Source: Candidatus Aenigmarchaeota archaeon LH_S6
GTDB taxonomy: Archaea; Aenigmatarchaeota; Aenigmatarchaeia; QMZS01
Direction of reading: 5' to 3'
Length of the DNA: 38,369 bases
Assembly (NCBI GenBank): GCA_023659935.1
Contig: JAGXOK010000005.1
Span: forward strand, 1-38,369
In this document: positions 26,468 to 36,097 of the stretch, piece by piece
How positions within the stretch are numbered: the first letter of the stretch is position 1
Layout of the letters: the number at the start of each line of letters is the position of its first letter
Notes under the pieces: generated by a model
What the model was told of the DNA's origin: nothing
The model's input: the letters and a program-made list of their open reading frames with translations, nothing else
Databases searched by the model: none
Program-made: the position numbers and the translations under genes

Positions 26468-26524
26468 AAATATTCAATTCTTTTAATATAAAAGTTAACA
26501 AAAATGAAAATAAAAAATAGGTAT

Positions 26525-26755
26525 TTAGAGTTCTTTTATTTTTTCTGCTATGAACTCTCTTAATTCTTCATTGCCTGCTGGTACTGCTATAGATTTTTTA
26601 TATCTCCTGCTTCCATCTGGGGTAAAAAATCCCCGAGCTATTTGCACAAATTCATTTTCCCCGTTTTCACTTTTTGCCAATTTCCTCGCTATTTCTAGGA
26701 AGTTATTTGTTCCGAATTTTCTTTCTTCACTTTTCAGTGTTTCAAATTCAACCAT
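26525..26755 (-). CDS. Small hypothetical protein
   Basis: 76-aa ORF: MVEFETLKSEERKFGTNNFLEIARKLAKSENGENEFVQIARGFFTPDGSRRYKKSIAVPAG. Confidence 0.6.
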   Translation of the reverse strand: MVEFETLKSEERKFGTNNFLEIARKLAKSENGENEFVQIARGFFTPDGSRRYKKSIAVPAGNEELREFIAEKIKEL

Positions 26756-26851
26756 TTGTTTTCACTAAAATAATTTGTTTTTAAACTTTAAATAGATAAC
26801 CATTTTAAAAAAGCTTAAGATATAGGGAATTAATTAAAACCAATAGCTATT

Positions 26852-29815
26852 ATGAGATATAAAGGGATTTCTCATTCTTTAGAAATTTTGATTGGCTTAA
26901 TTGTCTGTGTATTTATTTTGATGATTGCCCTTAAACTTTTAGGTGTTTACAGTGACTACCAATATGAACAGCAGGCACAAATCACAGCAAAAAATCTACA
27001 GACTGCAATGAATAGAGTATGTGTTTCTGGGCAGCCGATGGAAGTAAATGTTAATTTTCCTCAGGAATTAACAAGTGGGGGAAAGGCTACGAACCCTATA
27101 AGTCTTATTTTGGATAAATTTACCGGAAGGAAAGATGCAGTTACAAATGCTCTCAGGTATATGACTGCTCTACAATCCTATGGAGATCCCTGGTATGTTA
27201 TTTATTATGAAGATTTTCCTCAGGAAGAAGATGCTGGGTGGACTGGTTGGAGTGAAGTTGCTGCTATGAGGACGACTTCTATGGTAATGAGAGGAATAAC
27301 TGTCGCTTCTTGTGCCATGAATCTAATTCCTTTTTCAGGAGTCGGAAAGAGAATAAGTAGATTTGTTACCAAATTATCTGAAAGAGAAGGTAAGATTGCA
27401 AAACTGGCAAAAGCTGCAATAAAAATTTCAAGAAAAGCAAGAGCAACAGGAAGAGCTGTATCAAAAGTAAAAAACGTGGGAAAACTTTTAAATGCTCAAA
27501 AAACTAAATTAGCAAAAAAAATGTTCTTCAAAGAAATTGGAAAGAAAATTAGAGGAAAAGTAAATGTTGGCAAAGCTTGGTTATGGATTAAAGGCAAATC
27601 TATTAAACCGTTAACACGTCATCTTACAGAAAGTTCTAAATTGATAGAAGTTTATAGAGGATTTTTTAAAGTTGGAAATAAGCTTAAATCTGTTAGTGAT
27701 AGTGCAAATAATGTAGTCAAGAAATTAAGAGAAGTTGCAGATAAGGGTTTATATAAAGAAGTATCTAATGAAGAAATTAGAAAGGATGCAATAAACTTAA
27801 AGGCACTTAGTAATCCAAAACTTAGGACAAGAAAAGGAGCCTTGAGGGCTCTTGGTGTCTCAGATGTAAATAACTTCTATAAGAAGATTGGTAGGAAAGG
27901 AAAGAGATTTATGAATGAACTCGACTCAGATGAAATTAAAGCTATGTTACCAGAAGATGAGCACAGAGTACTTAAGGATTTAGCTCGAAAACTTGAAAAA
28001 AAAAGAGTTCCTAATAAAAAAGATATAGAAAATGCAAGGGGTATCATGGCAAGACTTGAGGCTAAAGGTTCTTGTAGGGGAGGAGGATGCAAAAAAATTA
28101 ATTCTTATCTGGATGTAACAGAAGACTACACAAATTTGCATAGGATGGGGGAAACTTTGAACAAAGAGAATCTAATTGATGATGCTTTTTCTTTCAGATA
28201 TACAAGATCTATTTTATTGGCAGAAGCAAGTGAACCTTTTGCTTCTGGTTTACCTGGACTTGCAGCATATATTGCGAGAGCTGCAAAAAGGGGCATGGTA
28301 TTTAGAGGGGGTCCAATCGCTACAAAATGGGGTATTTGGCATGGTTCTTCTTTTGTTTTTAGTAAGGCCCTCTCTCTTGCAGATGTATCTATGTTGAAGT
28401 TCTCTCCCTGTTCAGACCATGCTCTCTGTCTAAAATCTCAGGTAAATCCTTCAATAACAATCTATCCTTTAGATGAATGTAAAGAGGCAGGAATTGATTA
28501 CATACAGTTGGATAAATATCCTCCTGGAGAAGAAGGTGTACTTGGGTTTACAAGATGGATAGATTCTGTTACTGGTTCTTCCCCTGTTTCAAAGTTTTAT
28601 ACAGCAAGTCCCTGCGAAGGGAAATTAAAAATAGAAAAAAAAGAGTGTGAATGCTCAGGGGTCCAAAAACCTTATTTTGATTATAGTTCTCAGGATGTTT
28701 TTATCTTTGATTGTGTTCTGACATCAACAACAGAAGCAGAGTGTAATTTCACAAAGTATATGGACTATCTTAATGAAACAGAAGATCTGGGCCTAGTAAC
28801 AAAAAGTTCCTCGAGTTCCTCGGAGATAAATGTGAGTGAAATAACAAATAGCACAGGTCATTTTATAAAATACAATGTATCTGTTGATTTCAATGATGAA
28901 ATATGGGATCAAGGATACAAAGACTTTAAAAGTACAGAAGACCCCAGACCATTTAAATGTACAAAATATGTTACAGATACTGATCATCCTTTCTCTTGTG
29001 AATTTTCTATGCCTTCAATACCTTTCCATACAACAAAATGTGAGGGTAGTAATCTCTGGTTAGAATGCACAAATTGGACAGAAGGAGACACAGAAACAAA
29101 AGAATTGCCTGGGATGGAAGAAAAAACAGAAGTTGAAATCACAGAATGGTTTTGTGTACAATGGAATTTAACAGATTATGGAGCAGAGGAAAATACAGCC
29201 AAAATAATTAATGTGAGTGAGGAGTATGAGTGGGGGTGGGGTGGGCTAGATGGTCCTTCAGACACAGAAATAAAAAATAATTTAAATTCCACCCTAAACG
29301 AGGGAACCCCTCCAGGAAGTGCATGGAATATTAGTGACCCAGACGCATATTATAACTCTGTAATAGGAAATGTAATTAAAGCAATTAAGAATACTTCAGA
29401 AATAGAATTGAACAAAGGGGAGGACCCAAATAATGCAAGTATAAACGCGTTATATATGCATAATCTATATCCTAAAGATAAAACTCCTTGCTTAAGAGTT
29501 ACTTATATTAAGGATGATACCAAAGGTTTTTGTTATAGTTCCCCACCAAATGGAGAATTTTTAGAAGAAATAGGTACTATGGCTGGTTCTATAGTAACGC
29601 AAGCGACTCTGGAAGCAGGAGGAGCTGCATTGTGTGGACTATCGTCAATACCAACAGGAGGTACTACTGCTGTGGCTTGCGAAAAAGCTGCAAGTTTTGC
29701 AGCTTGTGAGATAGGGAATATGGTAATGTGGTATGGTCAAAATCAAGTAGCCGAACATAGAGAAGCAAGATTATGGCCTCACAACACTTTTTTCGGCAAG
29801 TATTACACAAAATAG
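26852..29815 (+). CDS. Large (987 aa) putative surface protein with pilin-like N-terminal helix
   Basis: MRYKGISHSLEILIGLIVCVFILMIALKLLGVYSDY; Lys-rich middle; Cys- and N-glycosylation-sequon-rich C-terminal half (many NxS/T). Confidence 0.7.
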   Translation: MRYKGISHSLEILIGLIVCVFILMIALKLLGVYSDYQYEQQAQITAKNLQTAMNRVCVSGQPMEVNVNFPQELTSGGKATNPISLILDKFTGRKDAVTNALRYMTALQSYGDPWYVIYYEDFPQEEDAGWTGWSEVAAMRTTSMVMRGITVASCAMNLIPFSGVGKRISRFVTKLSEREGKIAKLAKAAIKISRKARATGRAVSKVKNVGKLLNAQKTKLAKKMFFKEIGKKIRGKVNVGKAWLWIKGKSIKPLTRHLTESSKLIEVYRGFFKVGNKLKSVSDSANNVVKKLREVADKGLYKEVSNEEIRKDAINLKALSNPKLRTRKGALRALGVSDVNNFYKKIGRKGKRFMNELDSDEIKAMLPEDEHRVLKDLARKLEKKRVPNKKDIENARGIMARLEAKGSCRGGGCKKINSYLDVTEDYTNLHRMGETLNKENLIDDAFSFRYTRSILLAEASEPFASGLPGLAAYIARAAKRGMVFRGGPIATKWGIWHGSSFVFSKALSLADVSMLKFSPCSDHALCLKSQVNPSITIYPLDECKEAGIDYIQLDKYPPGEEGVLGFTRWIDSVTGSSPVSKFYTASPCEGKLKIEKKECECSGVQKPYFDYSSQDVFIFDCVLTSTTEAECNFTKYMDYLNETEDLGLVTKSSSSSSEINVSEITNSTGHFIKYNVSVDFNDEIWDQGYKDFKSTEDPRPFKCTKYVTDTDHPFSCEFSMPSIPFHTTKCEGSNLWLECTNWTEGDTETKELPGMEEKTEVEITEWFCVQWNLTDYGAEENTAKIINVSEEYEWGWGGLDGPSDTEIKNNLNSTLNEGTPPGSAWNISDPDAYYNSVIGNVIKAIKNTSEIELNKGEDPNNASINALYMHNLYPKDKTPCLRVTYIKDDTKGFCYSSPPNGEFLEEIGTMAGSIVTQATLEAGGAALCGLSSIPTGGTTAVACEKAASFAACEIGNMVMWYGQNQVAEHREARLWPHNTFFGKYYTK

Positions 29816-29829
29816 AACATTTTTTATTA

Positions 29830-29883
29830 ATTAAAAAGGTCTCTACCCCAAAAAGCAATGGAACACTTTATTGGTTAAATTAA
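29830..29883 (+). repeat. Intergenic sequence resembling the tRNA-Phe T-loop intron in permuted order
   Basis: AAAAGGTCTCTACCCCAAAAAGCA (21/24 to intron AAAAGGTCTGCACCCAAAAAAGCA) followed by CTTTATTGGTTAAATT (14/16 to intron CTTTATTGGCCAAATT). Confidence 0.45.
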
Positions 29884-29953
29884 GAAATAATGTCCTCCAG
29901 ACCCCATTATTTTTGGAAAACAATGGTATTAATACTCTTAAATAACTATTTTT

Positions 29954-31165
29954 ATGATAGAGTTAACATCTTTAAACAGGCACTGGGAAAAGGGGTTTAA
30001 TTATAATTTCCCAAAGAAGAGATTACTCTATGAGAAAATAATTCCTTTTTTAAACAAAAGATTTATTATTTCTATAGTTGGGTTGAGGAGAACAGGAAAA
30101 ACAACAATAATGAAGCAGATAATAGATTATCTCACTAAAAATATTAACAGAAAAAGGATATTATATTATTCCTTTGATGAACCTGCAGAATTAAAAGAAG
30201 TTATTGAGAATTATTTAAAAATAAGTGGATACTCTGTTGAGGACAAGTTATACATGTTTTTAGATGAAATTCAAAAAGTTGAAGACTGGCAAAATAAAAT
30301 TAAGATTTATTATGACAATTATCCAAATATAAAATTTATTGTTTCGGGTTCTTCAAGTCTGCACATAAGAAAAAAAGCAGAATCTTTGGCAGGAAGAATA
30401 ATAGAGTTTGAACTTGAGCCTTTGTCTTTTAAAGAATATCTTATTTTTAAAGAAAAAGAAGATTGGATAGATAACCAAAAACTTTTTGCTAATAACCTAA
30501 GAGAAGAATTCGAGAAATATATTTTTAGGCAGTTTATAGAAATTATAGATGAAGATTTAGAGACTATAAAACAATATGTAGAAAGTATAATTAGAAAAAT
30601 TATTTTTGAGGATATTCCTTTTATTTATCCTGTTGAGCAACCACAGGTTTTATTGAGAGTAATGCAGATAGTTGCAAACAACCCTGGAATGTTACTAAAT
30701 TACAAAAATTTATCCTCTGATTTAAATATAAATGAAAAAACATTATCTAATTATATTGAATATATGGAGAAAGCATACTTATTAGATAAACTATATAATT
30801 TTTCTAAGAATCTTCTAACAACAGAGAAAAAGCTAAAAAAAGTTTATCTAAAAACAAGTTCCTTCTGTACCACCAGTTTTTCAAATTTAAATAAACTTAT
30901 AGAAAATAGTGTAGTAATTCAGTTAAAAAGCAAATTTTTCTGGAGACAAAATTTTGAAGTTGACTGTATTTTAGTAAATGATAAAAAGATCGTCCCTTTG
31001 GAAGTTAAATATAAAGATGACATAAAACAAAAAGATATTAAAGGGATAAAAAAGTTTATTGATAAATATGATATTGCCAAAGGCTTTATATTGACAAGAA
31101 ATCTTGAGAAAGAGGAAGGAAACTTGAAGTATATTCCAGTATGGAAATATTTATTAAATTTTTAA
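29954..31165 (+). CDS. AAA+ ATPase with DUF4143-like C-terminal domain
   Basis: FIISIVGLRRTGKTTIMKQIIDYL (Walker A), KLYMFLDEIQKVEDW (Walker B), C-terminal EVDCILVNDKKIVPLEVKYKD. Confidence 0.88.
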   Translation: MIELTSLNRHWEKGFNYNFPKKRLLYEKIIPFLNKRFIISIVGLRRTGKTTIMKQIIDYLTKNINRKRILYYSFDEPAELKEVIENYLKISGYSVEDKLYMFLDEIQKVEDWQNKIKIYYDNYPNIKFIVSGSSSLHIRKKAESLAGRIIEFELEPLSFKEYLIFKEKEDWIDNQKLFANNLREEFEKYIFRQFIEIIDEDLETIKQYVESIIRKIIFEDIPFIYPVEQPQVLLRVMQIVANNPGMLLNYKNLSSDLNINEKTLSNYIEYMEKAYLLDKLYNFSKNLLTTEKKLKKVYLKTSSFCTTSFSNLNKLIENSVVIQLKSKFFWRQNFEVDCILVNDKKIVPLEVKYKDDIKQKDIKGIKKFIDKYDIAKGFILTRNLEKEEGNLKYIPVWKYLLNF

Positions 31166-31169
31166 TTAT

Positions 31170-31415
31170 TTAGATCAAACTCGTTCCTTCAACCTGAAGA
31201 GAATTTATCCCTTCTATTTTTTCTATTTTCTTTTCTAATTCCTCAATACTATTTGGTTTGTCTTCAAGAACAAAAACAACTTTTAAAGAAACAATACCAA
31301 AACCGATCTCTTCCTCTTTTATCTCTTTTGCTCCTAACTCTGATAATTCTTCTTTAATTTTTTCTTTTTTCTCCAAGTCGGGATTTATTTTATATACAAC
31401 AGCAACTTCTCCCAT
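31170..31415 (-). CDS. Elongation factor 1-beta
   Basis: MGEVAVVYKINPDLEKKEKIKEELSELGAKEIKEEEIGFGIVSLKVVFVLED. Confidence 0.88.
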   Translation of the reverse strand: MGEVAVVYKINPDLEKKEKIKEELSELGAKEIKEEEIGFGIVSLKVVFVLEDKPNSIEELEKKIEKIEGINSLQVEGTSLI

Positions 31416-31579
31416 TATGGACCCTCAAACCCGCAGTTTTTGCAAATATAGATCTTAGAATTTTTCCTGCAGACATCACATCTTATAATCTCTTGTTTCC
31501 TACACTTTGGACACATAAATCTCACAAAATTTTCTCCTATTACACCTTTTCCGCAACTTGTACAATACAAATTCTCCAT
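31415..31579 (-). CDS. Zinc-ribbon protein (HVO_2753-like)
   Basis: MENLYCTSCGKGVIGENFVRFMCPKCRKQEIIRCDVCRKNSKIYICKNCGFEGP; four CxxC; overlaps the aEF1-beta start. Confidence 0.8.
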   Translation of the reverse strand: MENLYCTSCGKGVIGENFVRFMCPKCRKQEIIRCDVCRKNSKIYICKNCGFEGP

Positions 31580-31632
31580 ATAAACTCTTCTTTTTAAAAA
31601 AAATAAAAGGTTTAACCTAAAAATATTTTTCT

Positions 31633-32262
31633 TTATACTGTAAAATCTTTTCTAAAGGGCTGCAAAGGAACAAAACTAAAACCAAAAAATTCCTTTTCTT
31701 CAAATTTATTTGGTTTTCTAATCACTAAAAAGATTGAGTTCCTAACTGGTATAACCAACCTTCCTCTAATTCTTAATTGCCCTCTCAGTTCAGTTGGAAT
31801 TTTATCTGCTGCTGCAGAAACCAGGATTTTGTCAAATGGTGCTTTTTCATGAAAACCCGCTGAACCATTCTTACAACTAAATTTCGCAATTCCTTTTTTA
31901 ACAAAATTATATTTTGCTGTGTTCCTTTCACCAATATCCTTTAATTCTTTTTTTATTTCTATCGCATAAACTCGTCCTTTATCTCCAACAATCTTAGATA
32001 ATAGGGCTGTTGTCCAACCAGAACCAGAGCCTATATCCAAAATCTTATCTCCTTTTTTTGGAAGTAAAAGTTCAAGCATAAAAGCAACTGTTAGAGGCTG
32101 TGAAATTGTCTGTCCAAAACCAATTGGCAGAGGCTCATTTACTTCACTGGAATTTTTTAAATCCTCAGGCAAAAAATCCTCTCTTCTTATTTTCTTAAAA
32201 GCAGAAATTATTTCAGGTGTTTTTAAATAACCTTGTTTTATCAATTCATTAAGGGTAGCCAT
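31633..32262 (-). CDS. pcm: Protein-L-isoaspartate O-methyltransferase
   Basis: EPLPIGFGQTISQPLTVAFMLELLLPKKGDKILDIGSGSGWTTALLSKIV. Confidence 0.92.
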   Translation of the reverse strand: MATLNELIKQGYLKTPEIISAFKKIRREDFLPEDLKNSSEVNEPLPIGFGQTISQPLTVAFMLELLLPKKGDKILDIGSGSGWTTALLSKIVGDKGRVYAIEIKKELKDIGERNTAKYNFVKKGIAKFSCKNGSAGFHEKAPFDKILVSAAADKIPTELRGQLRIRGRLVIPVRNSIFLVIRKPNKFEEKEFFGFSFVPLQPFRKDFTV

Positions 32263-32265
32263 AAA

Positions 32266-32703
32266 TTATTTTTTTAAGTTTCGAATTAACATCTTTATCT
32301 CATCCAAATCTTTCTGCATATCTTCAACTTCTCTCTCAGCCTCTTTGTCAACCAGATAATCCCTCTCAACCTTTACTTTTTCTTTTTCTTCTTCCCTATT
32401 CTGGCTCATCAAAATTATTGGAGCTTGTACTGCTGCCAGACAGGAAAGAGTCAGGTTAAGAATAATAAAAGGCCATGGATCCCAACGATAAAAGTATGCA
32501 GTGAGATTGAGGTAAATCCAAACAGATATAAATATAGATAAAAGAAATATAAAAGACCAGGAACCACAAAATCTTGTTAATTTATCTGCTGCCTTTTGCC
32601 CAAGAGTTAATTTTCTTTTGTGCAATAAATGGCTATCTTTCTCAAGTTTATTGTTTATCCTTGAAAATTTTTTTTTGCCAGAATTTTCTTTTTTCTTAAC
32701 CAT
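32266..32703 (-). CDS. DUF1003-family membrane protein
   Basis: TRFCGSWSFIFLLSIFISVWIYLNLT...DPWPFIILNLTLSCLAAVQAPIILMSQNREEEKEK. Confidence 0.85.
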   Translation of the reverse strand: MVKKKENSGKKKFSRINNKLEKDSHLLHKRKLTLGQKAADKLTRFCGSWSFIFLLSIFISVWIYLNLTAYFYRWDPWPFIILNLTLSCLAAVQAPIILMSQNREEEKEKVKVERDYLVDKEAEREVEDMQKDLDEIKMLIRNLKK

Positions 32704-32719
32704 ACGTTGATTTTTTAAA

Positions 32720-32949
32720 TGTTGGGAGAGGGGTTTGATGAAGGAGATTTTTTACCCAAAAAAATCTTACCCTCGCTCTCTGCGTTTCTCAGCGCTAAAA
32801 ATCATCGAATTCTCTCAAAGCTCACATTTTTCTTTTAGTTTTGGTTTTTAAAGGTTCCGAGCCCTTTTTTTGGCTCGAGCCTTTTTAACCAATCCAACCA
32901 ATAAAAGGCTCGTATGAGCGCAGCGCCTTAGCCACTAGACTACCCCAAC
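32720..32949 (-). tRNA. tRNA(CAT) (Met elongator or Ile2) with a 127-nt anticodon-loop intron and a 30-nt T-loop intron
   Basis: GTTGGGG-TA-GTCT-AGTGGCTA-AGGC-G-CTGCG-CTCATA[intron 32912-32786]A-CGCAG-AGAGC-GAGGG-T[intron 32768-32739]TCAAAC-CCCTC-TCCCAAC-A. All stems pair after excision. Confidence 0.85.
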
Positions 32950-32977
32950 ATAAATTTATAAGAAATATTTTTTATGG

Positions 32978-33559
32978 TTAATATCCTTTTCTTGCATCAG
33001 AAAAATCAGGTGCTTTATCCTGTTCTTCAAAATTAAATTCCTGCCAGTCTCTTTCAGCACTTTTTGTCGGTTTTTTATCTTCTGATTTCTTTTCTTCTGT
33101 TTTAACTTCTTTTCCCTCCTCTTTTTTAGATTCTGCAGAATTTTCTATCCCTCTCTTAATTTTCTCTGCAAGTTGTGGTAAATCTTCTCTTTTTACTTCA
33201 ATTTTTACGAGACTCTGGATTGGTAAACCTTTATCCCCTTCAAACCTTGGAATTATATGAAAATGTAGATGTGGTATCTCTTGACCAGCCAATTTTCCAT
33301 CATTTATTCCTATATTGTAATCTGTTGTTTCAACAATTTTAGGAATAACTTTTGCCAATTTAAAAATCACCAAAAACAGTTCTTTTGCCTCATTTTCTGG
33401 CATTTCTTCCAGTTTCTGATAATGCTTTTTTGGAATTATGATTGTATGTCCTAAGGAAGAAGGATTTACATCAAGAAAAGCAATGTTTAAGGAATCCTCA
33501 TAAACTTTGAGGGTAGAAATTTCTCCATTTGCAATTTTACAAAATAGACACTCTACCAT
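32978..33559 (-). CDS. HIT family protein
   Basis: CLFCKIANGEISTLKVYEDSLNIAFLDVNPSSLGHTIIIPKKHY...IPHLHFHIIPRFEGD. Confidence 0.93.
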   Translation of the reverse strand: MVECLFCKIANGEISTLKVYEDSLNIAFLDVNPSSLGHTIIIPKKHYQKLEEMPENEAKELFLVIFKLAKVIPKIVETTDYNIGINDGKLAGQEIPHLHFHIIPRFEGDKGLPIQSLVKIEVKREDLPQLAEKIKRGIENSAESKKEEGKEVKTEEKKSEDKKPTKSAERDWQEFNFEEQDKAPDFSDARKGY

Positions 33560-33641
33560 AATATTTTAACAATTATATTAATTACTTTTTGACTTCTATT
33601 ATTTCAGCTCCAAAAGGAACAGAAAATTCATACTTCTTAAT

Positions 33642-36071
33642 TTACTTCTGATTAATCTTAATCCCAACAACACTTGAAACCCCGTTTTCAGCAACAACAC
33701 CATAAACTTGATCACTCTTGGAGATTGTGGCATCATTATGAGTAATAATAATATATTGCTGTTCTTTGGAGAATTCTTTGACAACATCTATAACCTTTTT
33801 TGTATTTTCTCTGTCAAGGGTGGCATCAATTTCATCAAGTAAAACAAAGCAGCTTGGTTTGCATTTCTGTATTGCAAGCAGAAATCCTATTGCAGTTATT
33901 GTTTTTTCTCCCCCAGAAAGAGAATCTATACCCAGCAGTCTTTTTCCCTTTGGTCTTGCTTTGATAAGTAATCCGGAATAGATCTCTTCTTGCTCCTCTA
34001 AAACCAAATAACCTTCACCACCTGTGAACCTGAAATAAATATCTTTAAATTCTTTGTTCACCTCCCTGAACAAATCCATAAATTTCTCTTTTCTTCTATT
34101 TTCAATCTCAGTTATCACCTTCAAAATTGCATATTTTTCCTCAACAATTTTTTCAACTTTCTCTTTTAAATTTTCATATTCCCCTCTGTATTTTTCAAAG
34201 TCCTCAACAGCCTTCAGGTTTAGTGGACCTAATTTGCTAACTTCATTTGTATAACTTTTTAACCTATCTTTTAATTCGGAAATATTACCTTCCTCAACCT
34301 CATCAAATAATTCTATTTCAGAAAGTTTATCCTGATAATTTTTAACTTCTACTTCTATTCTTGCTAATTTTATTTTTTCATCAGATAAATCACTCTGCAC
34401 CCTTAATTTCCTTTCATACCCTTTCCTTCTTTTCTCCCTGCTTTTTTTAAGTTTTTCTTCTATTTTTTCAACTTCTTTTCCTATACCAGCATATTTGCTG
34501 CTTGTTTCTTTTCTCTTTTTGCTTACTTTTTCTAATCCTTTGTTTAAAACCTTTAATTCTTTCTCAAGATTTTTGTTTTCTTCAACCAGATTTTTAATTT
34601 CTTCCCTACTTTTAGTTAGGTCAAAAACCTGCTCTTTGTATCCCCCTAAAACAGCACCACTCCTCTCAATCAGGGAACCTTCTAAAGTTGCAATTCTATA
34701 CTTGTTTACAAACTGTTTGGAATTCTCTACTTTATCTATAATAATAGTATTTCCCAGAACATATTCAACAACCTTTCTGAATTTCTTATCAAAACTAACA
34801 ATGTTTATTGCCCTATCAATTACTCCTTTTCCCTTCGGTGCTTCTATAATATTTCCTTTAATCTTGTCAAGAGGCAGGAATTTTGCCTTACCTATCTTGT
34901 TTTCTTTCAAATATTTTATATAAACAGGAATTTTGTCAAAAGATTTTATAACCAAATCATTTTTTGTACTTCCAAGGGTAGCATCAATTGCCTGTTTGTA
35001 TTCAGGTTTGCAATCTATAATCTGTTTTACAGACCCAAGAATATCTTCCTTATCAATTAAAAATTTGATTGCCTTGGGTTTATTTATTTCTGAAATCTGT
35101 TCAATATATTTCTCCAACCTACCTCTTTCCTTGTTGTTTAAACTTATTTTATTTTCTAATTTTAAAATTTCACTTTTCACTTTTTCCTGTTCTTCTATTA
35201 TTTTAACCTCCTCGCTTCCCCTAAAAATATTTTTCCTATATTCCTTTACTTCATTTTCGTACTCTTCAGTACTTTTGTCTATATCCTGAACTTCTTTGTC
35301 TATATCCTTTATTTTTTTAGCATATTCCCGCTCTTTTTCACTGATCTTTTCTTTCTTATCAAGACAATCATCCAATTTTTTCTTTAAAATCGAGAATTTT
35401 ATTTTTTTAATTTTTGAATTCATTTCATTATAAGTTTCAACTTTTCTCTTTTCTTCTGATATATTCTGAAATAATTTTTCTTTTTCTTTCAAAAGCATAT
35501 TCTGTTCCTTCAAAATATCATCAACTTTCCTCATTTCTTTTTCACTCTTCTTCTTTTTTTCATCAAATTCAGCCAAACCTGCAAGTTTATCTATAACCTG
35601 TCTTCTTTCTAATGGATTCATTTCCAGAACTCTTGTAACATCCCCCTGGGCCACTATATTTAGCCAATTTGGCGAAATCCTTGCCTCTCTCAATAAATCA
35701 ATAATCATCTGCCTTGTCTCTATTTTATCGTTTAACCTATAAGTTGATTGTCCCTGTTGGTTTATCTTTCTCTCAATTTTAATTATCTCCCTATCAAATT
35801 TTATTTCTTTGTTGGAATTATCAATTTCAAATTCAACTTTTGCACTTTCACTTTCACTTTTATCACTCTTAAAAAGCAGGTCTTCCATCCTGTCTGCTCT
35901 CAGAGCCTTTGCAGAATTCTTCCCTAAAACAAAAGAGAAAGCATCTAATAAATTGGATTTTCCAGAACCATTATTTCCAGCAATGCAGGTGATTCCATCC
36001 CCAATAACCAAACCAACCTTGTTTTTAAAAGATTTAAAACCCTGTAAAGTTAACTTCAAAAGTTTTACCAT
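33642..36071 (-). CDS. smc: SMC chromosome segregation ATPase, short form
   Basis: LTLQGFKSFKNKVGLVIGDGITCIAGNNGSGKSNLLDAFSFVLG; hinge DILGSVKQIIDCKPEYKQAIDATLG; LSGGEKTITAIGFLLAIQKCKPSCFVLLDEIDATLD. Start set at MVKLLKL. Confidence 0.93.
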   Translation of the reverse strand: MVKLLKLTLQGFKSFKNKVGLVIGDGITCIAGNNGSGKSNLLDAFSFVLGKNSAKALRADRMEDLLFKSDKSESESAKVEFEIDNSNKEIKFDREIIKIERKINQQGQSTYRLNDKIETRQMIIDLLREARISPNWLNIVAQGDVTRVLEMNPLERRQVIDKLAGLAEFDEKKKKSEKEMRKVDDILKEQNMLLKEKEKLFQNISEEKRKVETYNEMNSKIKKIKFSILKKKLDDCLDKKEKISEKEREYAKKIKDIDKEVQDIDKSTEEYENEVKEYRKNIFRGSEEVKIIEEQEKVKSEILKLENKISLNNKERGRLEKYIEQISEINKPKAIKFLIDKEDILGSVKQIIDCKPEYKQAIDATLGSTKNDLVIKSFDKIPVYIKYLKENKIGKAKFLPLDKIKGNIIEAPKGKGVIDRAINIVSFDKKFRKVVEYVLGNTIIIDKVENSKQFVNKYRIATLEGSLIERSGAVLGGYKEQVFDLTKSREEIKNLVEENKNLEKELKVLNKGLEKVSKKRKETSSKYAGIGKEVEKIEEKLKKSREKRRKGYERKLRVQSDLSDEKIKLARIEVEVKNYQDKLSEIELFDEVEEGNISELKDRLKSYTNEVSKLGPLNLKAVEDFEKYRGEYENLKEKVEKIVEEKYAILKVITEIENRRKEKFMDLFREVNKEFKDIYFRFTGGEGYLVLEEQEEIYSGLLIKARPKGKRLLGIDSLSGGEKTITAIGFLLAIQKCKPSCFVLLDEIDATLDRENTKKVIDVVKEFSKEQQYIIITHNDATISKSDQVYGVVAENGVSSVVGIKINQK

Positions 36072-36097
36072 AACCAAACCTTTTTTTAAGAAAGAAC

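Noticed and set aside
29830-29953. A third intron-containing tRNA around the permuted intron-like sequence
   Set aside because: No acceptor, D, anticodon or T stem could be assembled on either strand.
33580-33640. Small frame IKKYEFSVPFGAEIIEVKK after smc
   Set aside because: No start codon and too short to support.
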